A DNA stretch of 64,000 nt from Pseudomonas sp. RIT-562 (GCF_026241895.1 NZ_JAPJIV010000029.1:21181-85180); one strand, 5' to 3'; shown: positions 43,319 through 52,019, numbered from the stretch's first letter. The notes: a model not told the origin generated them from the sequence alone. Numbers and translations: made by a program.

Positions 43319-44418
43319 GGCTGGTTCCCCACTTCAAGATCCTTATAAGTGTTCTCGGCGATTTCCACTTTCACCCCAGGGTGCAGCAATTGACCGCCGG
43401 CGATGATGACTTTGTCGCCCGCATTCAAGCCGGCGCTGACGATGACTTTGCCGGTCAGGTAACGGCCGACGGTGACCGTATGCAACTGCGCCTTGCCCTC
43501 TTCGTCCACTCGCCACACGGCAGGCTCGCTGATGTTTTTGGTCAGCGCCGACCACGGCAGGACCACGGCCGACTTGCCCGGGGTCTTGGCTGTGGCGCTC
43601 ACCACCGAACCGAGTTGCATGCCCTCTGGCAAACCATGAAGGGTGACCTTGACCTGTACGGTGCCGGTTTGCGCCGAGACTGCCGGGGTGACTTCGCGCA
43701 CGGTGCCGGTGGTCTTGATCGACGGGTTGTCGAGCAGGCTGACGACCACCGTTTTGTCTTCCGGGGCTTCGGTCAGCAGCGATTCATAGACGTTGAACAC
43801 CGCATCGCGCTCGCCGTCCCGGGCCAAGCTGAAAATCGGCACCGTGGCCTGCACCACCTGGCCGACTTCAGCCTGGCGCGCGGTAATCACGCCTGGTGCG
43901 TCAGCGATCAACGAGGTGTACCTCAACTGTTCACGGGCATTGGCCAGTTGCGCCTGGGCAGCCGTCAATGCACTTTGGCTGCTGCGCAACGCGGCCTGGG
44001 CGGAATCGAATTCGCTCTGGCTGGTGTAGCCCTTGGGCAGGAGTTTTTGCTGGCGCACGAACGCCGCAGCAGTCTGTTTGACCCGCGCCTGTTCAGCGGT
44101 CACCTGGGCCTGCGCCGAGTCGACGTTGGTCTGCAAGTCCTTGGGGTCCAGCTTGGCCAACACCTGCCTGGCCGTGACACGGTCACCGACATCGACCATG
44201 CGCTGGATGATCTTGCCGCCGACCCGGAACGAAAGTTCGGTCTGCACCCGTGCCTGGACATCCCCCGTGAGGGTTACCGTGGCCGCGTAATCCGCCGGTT
44301 TCACCTCCTGCACAAATACCCGTGGACGGTCCTTCTCGACCGGTTTTTTGTCACCGCAGGCAGTCAGCAAAGCCAAAAGGCTCAACCCAACCACCAGTTT
44401 CAATCCGGGACCAGCCAT
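43315..44418 (-). CDS. triA: RND efflux membrane-fusion lipoprotein, TriA-like
   Basis: First adaptor of the operon, 367 residues, lipobox LTAC near residue 21. Domain order matches TriB: LSFRVGGKIIQRMVDVGDRV, a hairpin with AQAQVTAEQARVKQTAAAFV, and RYTSLIADAPGVI. The start has AAAGGAG upstream. The promoter lies within about 140 bp before it, but no regulator gene is adjacent on this side. Confidence 0.88.
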   Translation of the reverse strand: MAGPGLKLVVGLSLLALLTACGDKKPVEKDRPRVFVQEVKPADYAATVTLTGDVQARVQTELSFRVGGKIIQRMVDVGDRVTARQVLAKLDPKDLQTNVDSAQAQVTAEQARVKQTAAAFVRQQKLLPKGYTSQSEFDSAQAALRSSQSALTAAQAQLANAREQLRYTSLIADAPGVITARQAEVGQVVQATVPIFSLARDGERDAVFNVYESLLTEAPEDKTVVVSLLDNPSIKTTGTVREVTPAVSAQTGTVQVKVTLHGLPEGMQLGSVVSATAKTPGKSAVVLPWSALTKNISEPAVWRVDEEGKAQLHTVTVGRYLTGKVIVSAGLNAGDKVIIAGGQLLHPGVKVEIAENTYKDLEVGNQP

Positions 44419-44561
44419 GCAGACTCCTTTGCGTTGTACGGGCGTGCGAATGTCGATACGACTGTGAGCTTAGAACAGGGTTCCAAGGGCGCCTCTGATG
44501 GGCGTCAAATATACCGCAACGCCTGAGTCCAGGCGCTGGCACCTATCAGGATGCCAGGCAC

Positions 44562-44598
44562 AAAAAAAACGCCGACGCTTTACAGCCGTCGGCGTTTT
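44562..44598. terminator. Intrinsic terminator after the solitary metQ-type gene
   Basis: Arms AAAACGCCGACG and CGTCGGCGTTTT, with eight A on the left giving the T-run for minus-strand transcription. It lies just past the stop at 44617 and separates that gene from triA. Confidence 0.9.
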
Positions 44599-44616
44599 CA
44601 ACCGCAGGACGATCGA

Positions 44617-45399
44617 TCAGAACGCAGGCAGTACCGCGCCGCTGTATTTCTTCTCGATGAACGCCTTCACTTCCGGGCTGGTCAACGCCTTGGCCAGTTT
44701 CTGGATGGCTGCGCTGTCCTTGTTGTCCGGACGGGCCACCAGGAAGTTCACGTAAGGCGAATCGGCACCTTCGATGACCAGTGCATCTTTAGCCGGGTTC
44801 AGGCCGGCTTCCAGCGCGTAGTTGGTGTTGATCATGTCGAGGTCGACCTGATCCAGAACACGCGGCAGCATGGCCGATTCGAGTTCCTTGAACTTGAAGT
44901 TGTGCGGGTTCTTGGCGATGTCTTTCGGGGTAGCCAGGGCGTTTTTCGGGTCTTTCAACTCGATCAGGCCGGCTTTCTGCAGCAGGATCAGGGCACGGCC
45001 GCTGTTGCTGCCTTCGTTCGGGATAGCGATGGTCGCGCCGTCTTTCAGCTCAGCCAGGCTTTTGACTTTCTTCGAGTAACCACCGAACGGTTCGACGTGT
45101 ACGCCGATCACGGTCACCAGGTTAGTGCCTTTGCCTTCGTTGAAGCTGTTCAGGTACGGCAGGGTCTGGAAGTAGTTGGCGTCCAGACGCTTCTGATCGA
45201 CCTGTACGTTGGGTTGAACGTAGTCGGTGAAGACTTTGATTTCCAGGTCCACGCCTTCTTTGGCGAGGGTTGGCTTGATCAATTCCAGAATCTCGGCGTG
45301 TGGAATCGGGGTCGCCGCAACCACCAGTTTCTCGCCAGCCTGGGCCAGGCCCGCAGTCAGGGCAGCCGCCAATGCGGTGAACAACAGAACCTTTTTCAT
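44617..45399 (-). CDS. MetQ/NlpA-family substrate-binding protein, solitary
   Basis: Second MetQ-family binding protein, 260 residues, with no transporter genes beside it. The signal peptide ends at LAQAG without a lipobox cysteine, so it is probably a free periplasmic protein. Motifs include VVAATPIPHAEILELI, VFTDYVQPNVQVDQKRLDAN, YFQTLPYLN and ATIAIPNEGSNSGRALILL. It likely shares a MetNI pair encoded elsewhere. AAGGACA precedes the ATG. The upstream region holds an imperfect CCGGGAT…ATTCCGG palindrome around 45493-45511. Confidence 0.88.
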   Translation of the reverse strand: MKKVLLFTALAAALTAGLAQAGEKLVVAATPIPHAEILELIKPTLAKEGVDLEIKVFTDYVQPNVQVDQKRLDANYFQTLPYLNSFNEGKGTNLVTVIGVHVEPFGGYSKKVKSLAELKDGATIAIPNEGSNSGRALILLQKAGLIELKDPKNALATPKDIAKNPHNFKFKELESAMLPRVLDQVDLDMINTNYALEAGLNPAKDALVIEGADSPYVNFLVARPDNKDSAAIQKLAKALTSPEVKAFIEKKYSGAVLPAF

Positions 45400-45574
45400 G
45401 CAGTGTCCTTATCGAAAATCGCGGTCGTCATCGACGACGGCTAAGAGTACGAGTGCCAGTGAAGTGCTATCGCTGGCGTGACGCGGACAATACCGGGATT
45501 TTTTATTCCGGAACAATATCTTTTATTCACTTTGATATTCCATTTTGTTCATACACGACCTCCCCCACATCTAC

Positions 45575-45667
45575 TGTAGGAGCTGCCGAAGGCTGCGATC
45601 TGTTGATCTCGGCTCTATCAGAGCCTCCTACAACATCAAGAGATCGCAGCCTCCGGCAGCTCCTACA
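45575..45667. repeat. REP pair, second family
   Basis: TGTAGGAGCTGCCGAAGGCT faces its inverse ending GGCAGCTCCTACA. The right copy reaches into the end of the sigma-54 activator gene and supplies its TAG stop codon on the minus strand. Confidence 0.85.
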
Positions 45668-46592
45668 AAAGCCCACCTTGCTCAAGTAGTAGTTGCAGCG
45701 CCGCCTTGTCGGCATTGGACCCCTTCTCCAGTAAGAGTTTGAGCTGCTGCTCAATCAGCTCAAGCGCACTCGGCACCTGCGGCAGATTTAAATGCTCCGG
45801 CAGAATCTCGTCTCCCGTGCTCACCAGCAGCGCAAAGTGAATGACGTTTTCCAGCTCCCGGGTATTACCCGGCCAGCTATGGTGCTCCAGCACCTGTTGC
45901 GCGGCCTCGCTGATCAGCGGCACGGGCAGGTCCAGACGCTGGCTGTAGATGCCGAGGAAATACTCGGACAACGACAGAATATCGCCCACCCGTTCACGCA
46001 ACGCCGGCAGCTCCAACTGGCCTTCGCTGAGGTAGTGATATAAGCGTTCGTGGAATTTGCCGGCTGCCACTGCCTGCGCCAGGTCGATGCTGGTTGCCGC
46101 CACCAGCCGTACATCCACCGGGCTCGGCTGATGCGCGCCCACCCGGGTGACCTCGTGATTCTCCAGGGCCGCGAGCAGTTTGATTTGAATTGGCAACGGC
46201 AAGTCGCCGATTTCGTCCAGATACAAGGTGCCGCCATTGGCTGAACCAAACCAGCCCGCTCGGCTGCTCGCTGCACCGGTGTAGCTGCCGGCTGCATAAC
46301 CGAACAATTCGGCATCGGCGTAGGTCGGGCTGATAGCGCCGCAATTGACCGACACGAACAGCCCGCCCCGATCGCTGGCCCGATGGATATGGCGCGCCAG
46401 CAGCTCCTTGCCGCTCCCGGTTTCGCCACGAATCAGCACGCAAACCGAGCGCGGCGCCAATTGCTCAAGCTCCTGGCGCAATTGCCGTGAACGTGGATCG
46501 ACAAACACCAACGCCTTGGCGCGGATGCTCAGGGGGCTTTTTTCGGCGTCGGGAAAGGTCAGCAGCGGCTGACCGAAGGTTTCAAAACTCAT
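45663..46592 (-). CDS. Sigma-54 activator (AAA+), SfnR-like, without HTH
   Basis: AAA+ enhancer-binding protein of 309 residues that should drive sigma-54 promoters; in fluorescent pseudomonads SfnR-type activators control sulfone and sulfonate use. It has no N-terminal sensory domain. Walker A GETGSGKE is near residue 55, Walker B TLYLDEIGDLP, and the sensor and arginine-finger region is present. The sigma-54-contacting GAFTGA loop reads GSYTGA. After NLPQVPS only about 35 residues remain and no Fis-type helix-turn-helix is evident. The stop codon lies inside a REP, so the DNA-binding end may have been lost; some relatives may naturally lack it. Confidence 0.78.
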   Translation of the reverse strand: MSFETFGQPLLTFPDAEKSPLSIRAKALVFVDPRSRQLRQELEQLAPRSVCVLIRGETGSGKELLARHIHRASDRGGLFVSVNCGAISPTYADAELFGYAAGSYTGAASSRAGWFGSANGGTLYLDEIGDLPLPIQIKLLAALENHEVTRVGAHQPSPVDVRLVAATSIDLAQAVAAGKFHERLYHYLSEGQLELPALRERVGDILSLSEYFLGIYSQRLDLPVPLISEAAQQVLEHHSWPGNTRELENVIHFALLVSTGDEILPEHLNLPQVPSALELIEQQLKLLLEKGSNADKAALQLLLEQGGLL

Positions 46593-46645
46593 GGCAGACT
46601 CCCGCCCAAAACCGCCGAAGGACGGGGGCGTTTAAAAAAGAAAAA

Positions 46646-47227
46646 TCAGGCGCGACGCAGGGCGTGATGTTCCATGCGGTTTTGCAGGCGATACAGGTAG
46701 GCAAAACCTTGTTCCCAGCGCTGGTGGCCGGACTTCACATTGATGTGCCCTGCACCCGCCAGAATCCCCGCTTCGGCACCCCAGTTGCGCGCCAGCTCCA
46801 GGGCCCGTGGGGCACTGACGGCGCTGTCGTTATCGGAGCTGACGACCTGACTCGGAAATGGCAGCAGGTCCGTCGGAATCGGTGCGAAATTGCGCAAGGC
46901 CGGTGCGCAGGCCGGACGCTCGACATCCGCAGGAGCGACCAGCAACGCGCCACGCACCTGACGCAAAAATTGCACCGGCGCTGCAGCAGCCCAGTGGGCA
47001 ACCGTGATGCAGCCCAAGCTATGCGCAATCAGGATCACCGGTGTGCTGTCGGCGGCTATCGCCTCCGCCAGCGCGGCAACCCAGTCTTCACGACGCGGCG
47101 TCAGCCAGTCGGCCTGCTCCACCCGTGCGCTGTTCGGCAAACTGTTCTGCCAGTGGCTTTGCCAATGATCATCTGGCGATCCTTGCCAGCCCGGCACAAT
47201 CAGGTAGCGAATTGATTCGTTGCGCAT
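46646..47227 (-). CDS. RBBP9/YdeN-family alpha/beta hydrolase
   Basis: Small serine hydrolase, 193 residues. It opens with RYLIVPGWQGSPDDHWQSHW and has the nucleophile elbow IAHSLGC (catalytic Ser), later VSSDNDSAV (acid) and GAGHINVKSGH (His). Substrate unknown. It sits 53 bp upstream of the SfnR-like activator on the same strand and is probably co-transcribed with it, which hints at, but does not prove, a sulfur-related role. Confidence 0.88.
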   Translation of the reverse strand: MRNESIRYLIVPGWQGSPDDHWQSHWQNSLPNSARVEQADWLTPRREDWVAALAEAIAADSTPVILIAHSLGCITVAHWAAAAPVQFLRQVRGALLVAPADVERPACAPALRNFAPIPTDLLPFPSQVVSSDNDSAVSAPRALELARNWGAEAGILAGAGHINVKSGHQRWEQGFAYLYRLQNRMEHHALRRA

Positions 47228-47340
47228 GGGGAACTCTCCTGCTGCGTGTCTGTTACTGACCGAGTATAGGGAGTGGATTTATATTCGTTAAGGAATAAGA
47301 AGCTATTTATTAAGACCAATAAAGAATATGAAGTCGCCAC

Positions 47341-47428
47341 TGTAGGAGTGAGCCTGCTCGCGATTGCGCAGTGCCAGGCGCCGATCGTTGACCGACCCCG
47401 CGCCATCGCGAGCAGGCTCGCTCCTACA
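47341..47428. repeat. REP pair
   Basis: TGTAGGAGTGAGCCTGCTCG faces CATCGCGAGCAGGCTCGCTC…, 88 bp in all, between the hydrolase start and exbD end. The remaining sequence up to 47460 shows nothing else. Confidence 0.9.
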
Positions 47429-47460
47429 GGGTTTTTGCGGATTGGCACGCATCGAGGATA

Positions 47461-47494
47461 AAAAAAGGGCCGCACCCTGCCAAGGAGACGGCCC
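47461..47494 (-). terminator. Intrinsic terminator of tonB-exbB-exbD
   Basis: On the minus strand a GGGCCG/CGGCCC stem is followed by six T, 19 bp after the exbD stop. Confidence 0.75.
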
Positions 47495-47512
47495 CGGAAA
47501 AACTTGAATCTG

Positions 47513-47914
47513 TCAGCGCGCAGTAATCACCGAAAGCTTGGTAATGCCAGCTCGCTCAATCGAAGCCATCGCCCGCGCCACTTCGCCGTAATTCACCCCG
47601 TCATCCGCCTGCAATTGCACACGTACTTCCGGATCCTTGGCTTTGGCCGACTTGAGGTTGAACTCCAGCAGATCGGGCTGGATTTCATCCTTGTTGATAA
47701 ACAGCTTGCCGGCGCCATCGATGCTCACCACCAGCGGATCCTTCTGCTCGACCGGCGCCACGGCTTCGGTCTTGGGCAGGTTGATCGGAATGGCGTTGGT
47801 CAGCAGCGGCGCGGTCACAATGAACACCACCAGCAGCACCAGCATCACGTCCACCAGCGGTGTCACGTTGATCTCGCTCAGCACCTCATCGCTGTCTTGC
47901 GTGGAGAAGGCCAT
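47513..47914 (-). CDS. exbD: Biopolymer transport protein ExbD
   Basis: Energy-transducing membrane subunit, 133 residues. One N-terminal transmembrane helix follows LSEINVTPLVDVMLVLLVVF, which carries the proton-path Asp. A periplasmic domain follows. With ExbB it couples proton flow to TonB. It begins one base after the exbB stop, third gene of tonB-exbB-exbD. Confidence 0.94.
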   Translation of the reverse strand: MAFSTQDSDEVLSEINVTPLVDVMLVLLVVFIVTAPLLTNAIPINLPKTEAVAPVEQKDPLVVSIDGAGKLFINKDEIQPDLLEFNLKSAKAKDPEVRVQLQADDGVNYGEVARAMASIERAGITKLSVITAR

Positions 47915-47915
47915 A

Positions 47916-48641
47916 TCAGGACGCCTCCTTCACTTTCTGCGAACCACCTTGGGCTGCAACCTTGTGCGCCGTCGGATGGACCAGTACGCGGAACGAACTC
48001 TTCTGCGCCAGGCTGTAGAAGTCATGGGCGAAGTCATCCAGGTCCGCCGCGGTCAGTTTCAGGCGACGCAAAAAGTAGTTGTAAACCAGTACTGCCGGCA
48101 CAGCGACGGCAATACCCACGCCGGTCGCGACCAGTGCCGCACCAATCGGTCCTGCCACCGTTTCAAGGCTGGCCGAACCGGCCGCGCTGATTCCTTTCAA
48201 CGCTTCCATGATTCCCCACACCGTGCCGAACAAACCAATGAACGGCGACGTACTACCAATACTTGCAACCACGGCCAGGCCGGTTTCCAGCGACCGGCGC
48301 TCACGCACGATCTGCTGGCGAAGGGCTCGCTCGAGGCGATCCTGATGGTTGATCGCCTGGCTCAAATCCGCTGCGTGTGGCGTTTCTCCGACCTGGATCG
48401 CCGCGTAGCCGGCCTGGGCCACCCGCGCTGCTGCACCTGGTTGGGTTTCAGCCAGCTCCGCCGCCGAATCCAGACTCGATGCCGCCCAGAACTGCTTGTG
48501 GAACTTGCGATCCTGCGCTTTAAGGCGGCCGAACTGCACGCCCTTGAGCAAGGCCAGACCCCAGGTGGCCACGGAAAAAACCACCAGCAGCCAGATCACC
48601 GCGCTTTCGATGGACTCAAGTGGAGATGCCAATAACGTCAT
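47916..48641 (-). CDS. exbB: MotA/TolQ/ExbB proton channel protein ExbB
   Basis: Three-helix channel subunit, 241 residues. The MotA/TolQ/ExbB domain is clear: IGSTSPFIGLFGTVWGIMEA and GIAVAVPAVLVYNYF. The first helix lies near residues 12-32 with a long cytoplasmic loop. It is placed between tonB (45 bp upstream) and exbD, so the complex is encoded as one operon. Confidence 0.93.
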   Translation of the reverse strand: MTLLASPLESIESAVIWLLVVFSVATWGLALLKGVQFGRLKAQDRKFHKQFWAASSLDSAAELAETQPGAAARVAQAGYAAIQVGETPHAADLSQAINHQDRLERALRQQIVRERRSLETGLAVVASIGSTSPFIGLFGTVWGIMEALKGISAAGSASLETVAGPIGAALVATGVGIAVAVPAVLVYNYFLRRLKLTAADLDDFAHDFYSLAQKSSFRVLVHPTAHKVAAQGGSQKVKEAS

Positions 48642-48685
48642 GATGAATTCCTCGTGTAAACGTTTCGCGTGATATAGGTTTCGGT

Positions 48686-49501
48686 TTAATGAATCTTGAA
48701 ATCGATTGGCACGCTGACCCAGCCGTCCTGGGCGACATCACCCTGCTTGGCGGGCACGAAACTCCAGCGCTTCACGGCGCTCAGCGCCGCATCGTCCAAC
48801 GCATCGCGACCACTGCTTTTCTGGATCTGAATTTCGCCGGGCTTGCCACTGGCGAGCACATGCACCCTTAACAACACCGTGCCTTCCCAACCACGACGCT
48901 GGGCCAGCGACGGATATTCCGGCGCCGGATTTTTCAGGTAGCCGGCATTGGCTGATGCTGGCGTTACCGGGGCCGGCGCGGGTGGAGCTGGCGGTGCTGG
49001 GGCGGCAACCGGTGCTGCTGGCTGCGGCGGCGCGGGTGGCTGCTCGACGGCCTTGGGCACCGGCTTCGGAACGGGTTTGGCGACCGGTTTTGGCTTGGGT
49101 ATCGGTTTAGGCGGTGGCGGCGGTTTCACCGCGAGCTCGTCCTCTACCGGCGGCGGTGGCTCGACGACGGGCTGAACAGGCGGCGGTGGTGGTGGCGGCT
49201 CGACAACAGGTGGAGCCGGCTGCGAAAACTCGATGGTCATCGGCGGAATTTCCGGCGGTACCACTGGCAGCACGGCGGTTGGCTGCTGGTTGACCCAATA
49301 GATCACCGCACCGTGCACCAGCAACGCCAGCACCCCGAGCAGAATCGTTTCCCGCCGACTGAGAATGCCCTTGGGTGCACGCTGCAAACGCAACTGCCCC
49401 AGTGGCACGCGATGCACCCGGCCGATATCGACCAACTCGCCACCTGGCCCCTGGCGCCACAGCACCTCGTGTGCACTGGCGGCAGTCTGGACATTACCCA
49501 T
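48686..49501 (-). CDS. tonB: Energy transducer TonB
   Basis: Spans the periplasm and powers TonB-dependent outer-membrane receptors, 271 residues. A cytoplasmic extension of about 50 residues precedes the single helix (52-71), which keeps the conserved His63 in LLVHGAVIYW. A Pro/Lys-rich spacer of about 110 residues follows, then the C-terminal TonB domain with NPAPEYPSLAQRRGWEGTVL. The extension recalls pseudomonad TonB variants. The ATG at 49501 has AGGAG seven bases upstream; the longer frame is not family-like. First gene of tonB-exbB-exbD. No convincing Fur box was seen upstream. Confidence 0.93.
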   Translation of the reverse strand: MGNVQTAASAHEVLWRQGPGGELVDIGRVHRVPLGQLRLQRAPKGILSRRETILLGVLALLVHGAVIYWVNQQPTAVLPVVPPEIPPMTIEFSQPAPPVVEPPPPPPPVQPVVEPPPPVEDELAVKPPPPPKPIPKPKPVAKPVPKPVPKAVEQPPAPPQPAAPVAAPAPPAPPAPAPVTPASANAGYLKNPAPEYPSLAQRRGWEGTVLLRVHVLASGKPGEIQIQKSSGRDALDDAALSAVKRWSFVPAKQGDVAQDGWVSVPIDFKIH

Positions 49502-49960
49502 TGATTTACTCCTGCGGTCTCTTTGCGGATAACCCGATAGGCCGGACCTGACATCCCCCGTGCGACGTATCGACGGAGCGATCATTGAGCTAGACGCTTA
49601 TCTCTGAAAGTAATCTTTAAAGTTATGGATAGATCAGAAATGAATATGAGAACCCACTGGATGCCGGCAGCCCTTATGAATCAAGGGCTCTGCAGGAAAC
49701 GCCTGAGCGGCATGCCTTTTCGGCATGAAAAATATTCCCCGTAGGCATCGTTTAGAGGCTGTTCAACGCCAATTAAACAGAAGCGACGCGCATTGAACGG
49801 GGAGGTCGTGGAGGAGACTGAATACGCTCTATCGATATTCAATTTAGATCTATTAATTTTATATATTAAAAGTTGACGGAATAAGCGCGTTGCATCTACA
49901 ACCCTTGCCAACCCATGTTGCAAATGCCTTCAAGCAATTTTAAGGATGCCGGAACAGCAT
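49502..49960. other. Divergent tonB/LysR intergenic region with two hairpins
   Basis: 459 bp, AT-richer than its surroundings, without a supported gene. Two perfect small stems are present: AGCCCTT-N7-AAGGGCT (49669-49689) and CATGCC-N5-GGCATG (49711-49727). Neither has a proper T-run. TTGACG near 49873 could be a -35 for the LysR gene. A small RNA is possible but unsupported. Confidence 0.45.
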
Positions 49961-50914
49961 ATGGATCTACGCCAATTGCGTTACTTCATCGCGCTCAACG
50001 AACACCGCAGCTTCGTGCGCGCAGCAGACGCCATGGGCATCACGCAACCGGCGTTCAGCCGCAGCATCCAAGGTTTGGAGCAGGAGTTCGGTTGCGTGCT
50101 GGTCGATCGCGGCCACAAGGATTTGCGCCCGACTCCCGAGGGTCAGGTGGTGCTGCAACATGCACTGACATTGGTCCAGGGCGCTGCGAAGCTGAGCGCC
50201 GAAGTGACGCAGATGACCAAACTCGATGCCGGCGAACTGCGGTTTGGTTGCGGGCCCGTGCCTGCAGTGAAATTGGTGCCGGACGCGGTGGCACACTTCA
50301 TCAACTCACACCCGAAAGTGCGTACCTGTTTCCAGGTGGACAACTGGGAAAAACTCAGCCGTGCGCTGAGCCGCGAGGAGATCGAGTTTTTCATCGCCGA
50401 CATCCGCCACTTCGAAGCCGACCCCAACTTCCAGACCCAGGCGCTGACGCCCAAACGGGGGGTGTTTTTCTGCCGCCCAGGGCACCCTTTGCTGGCCAAG
50501 GAAAGCCTGTCGACCAACGATATGTTCGACTATCCCCTGGCGACCACACTAATTGCCCCGGGCATCCGAAAATTGCTGGCTAACCTCAGTGGGCGAATGG
50601 ATTTCACGCCGAGCATCGAAACCGAGCATTTTCCGGCGTTGATGAAGATCGTGCTGCAGTCGAATGCGATTGGTGTGGGGACGCAGGAGGCATTTGTCGA
50701 GGAAATCGCCAAGGGCTCACTGGCCCTGCTGCACTGGAGAAATTTGCCGCAGAACATCGATACGCTGAATACCCGATGCGCGATTGTGAGTCGCACGGGG
50801 TACCGGTTATCACCGGCGGCACGGGCGATGATAGAGACCTTGGTGGCGGTGGATAAGCAGCAGGTCAGCGTCACCGTTCAGGCGCCCCTCGCGAGGAGGC
50901 TCGCTGCCACGTAA
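49961..50914 (+). CDS. LysR-family transcriptional regulator
   Basis: DNA-binding regulator of 317 residues. The N-terminal winged helix is typical (DLRQLRYFIALNEHRSFVRAADAMGITQPAFSRSIQ…LEQEFG), followed by an effector domain from about residue 90. The target and ligand are unknown; it diverges from tonB and converges on a fatty-acid desaturase gene. The ATG at 49961 was chosen over one five codons earlier because homologues begin MDLRQLRYF. Its last residues (APLARRLAAT) are encoded by a degenerate REP, so the native C-terminus may have been replaced. Confidence 0.88.
   Translation: MDLRQLRYFIALNEHRSFVRAADAMGITQPAFSRSIQGLEQEFGCVLVDRGHKDLRPTPEGQVVLQHALTLVQGAAKLSAEVTQMTKLDAGELRFGCGPVPAVKLVPDAVAHFINSHPKVRTCFQVDNWEKLSRALSREEIEFFIADIRHFEADPNFQTQALTPKRGVFFCRPGHPLLAKESLSTNDMFDYPLATTLIAPGIRKLLANLSGRMDFTPSIETEHFPALMKIVLQSNAIGVGTQEAFVEEIAKGSLALLHWRNLPQNIDTLNTRCAIVSRTGYRLSPAARAMIETLVAVDKQQVSVTVQAPLARRLAAT
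50887..50910. repeat. Degenerate REP overlapping the LysR gene end
   Basis: CCTCGCGAGGAGGCTCGCTG… matches the TCGCGAGCAGGCTCGCTCC core with a few changes and overlaps the last eight codons of the LysR gene. Confidence 0.6.
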
Positions 50915-50945
50915 AGTGAGCTTGCCCCCTCGCCACAGGACGGCC

Positions 50946-52019
50946 TCAGACTTGAGCAGTGCGTGTTCTTGCGCCTACGGCTTGCTCCTCGCGCACAAAC
51001 CGATTGGCCCTGCCAAACGTCCCGAAATCGTTGAACCGCACCCCCATCTCCCGCATCACCTTATGCGCCACCGGCACCGTCAGCTGGCGAATGTAAAACG
51101 GTTCCTTCACCACAAAATGATGAATACCGTGGCTACTGCCAAAGTTGCAGCAGAACGCCTGCAACGGCCACAGCCACCACGGGTTAAGCACCTGGGTCTG
51201 CTGGATCACGTTCCCCGGTTCCACATCACCGTAGTAGTGCATGTTGGAGCTGATGAAGTGCAGGCAAAACGTGCGCAGCACATTCGGGCCGATGATCACC
51301 ACGGCGGCAATATCGATCACCTGCATCACTGCCAGCGTGGTCGCGGACCATTCGATAGGCGAGCCCAGCAGATAAGCGATGCCATTGGCCGCATGGAATC
51401 CGAGGAACATATACCAGGCGCCCCAATGCACCAGTGCCAGCGGCGCATAGACCTTAAGCGTACGCTTGATGATGCTGAATTTATGCGCCCAGGTTTTCGC
51501 TCGCAGCATGCGAATGAACGCCGACATCACGTTGTCGCCGACCATCAGCAGCCGGGCGACTCCCCAAGGCTCGCCGTTGGTGATCGCCCGTTCCTCCATG
51601 TCGGATTCCGTGCCGGACACCTTGTGGTGATTGAGGTGCAGGTGGCGACGGATCCATGGATTGATCGTACTCGGCCGCGCCAGCCACACCAGGCCCATCA
51701 TCAGGTTGTGCGCAATGCGTTTCTTGCGGAAATACATGCTGTGGATCAGGTCGTGTTCGAGCTCGTGGGTCAGCGAGGCGAAAAATGCGTTGAGCAGCAG
51801 GCACACCCACCACGCCATGTAGCCATTGATATAGAGCACCGCCGAGCCGATCATGGCAGCCAGGGCAAACGCCAGGATGCCCGCGCCCAAGGCATCCTGG
51901 TGGTTGAGAATCGGATAGCGCTGACGCAATTCGACGCCCTTGGCCAGCACCACTTCGCGAATGTGCGCTGAGCGTTGGGATGCATTCAGTCGCTGGGGAC
52001 TTGCAGAAGTACGGTCCAT
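50946..52019 (-). CDS. Membrane fatty-acid desaturase/hydroxylase-type protein
   Basis: Di-iron integral membrane enzyme of 357 residues. The three His boxes are intact: HELEHD (near 85), HLHLNHH (near 125) and HGIHHF (near 300), with at least four helices between them. The exact substrate is unknown; members desaturate or hydroxylate lipids or alkyl chains. It is divergently transcribed from an AraC-type regulator 100 bp away, which probably controls it. A separate DesA homologue is encoded at the window end, so this one is not the standard phospholipid delta-9 desaturase. Confidence 0.85.
   Translation of the reverse strand: MDRTSASPQRLNASQRSAHIREVVLAKGVELRQRYPILNHQDALGAGILAFALAAMIGSAVLYINGYMAWWVCLLLNAFFASLTHELEHDLIHSMYFRKKRIAHNLMMGLVWLARPSTINPWIRRHLHLNHHKVSGTESDMEERAITNGEPWGVARLLMVGDNVMSAFIRMLRAKTWAHKFSIIKRTLKVYAPLALVHWGAWYMFLGFHAANGIAYLLGSPIEWSATTLAVMQVIDIAAVVIIGPNVLRTFCLHFISSNMHYYGDVEPGNVIQQTQVLNPWWLWPLQAFCCNFGSSHGIHHFVVKEPFYIRQLTVPVAHKVMREMGVRFNDFGTFGRANRFVREEQAVGARTRTAQV

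Noticed and set aside
47461..47494. Plus-strand terminator function
   Set aside because: The A-run lies on the left, so it terminates only minus-strand (exbD) transcription.
49502..49640. Fur box upstream of tonB
   Set aside because: No GATAATGATAATCATTATC-like sequence could be found; AT-rich stretches there do not match.
49711..49727. Intrinsic terminator
   Set aside because: The stem is followed by A residues on the plus strand and has no T-run on either strand.
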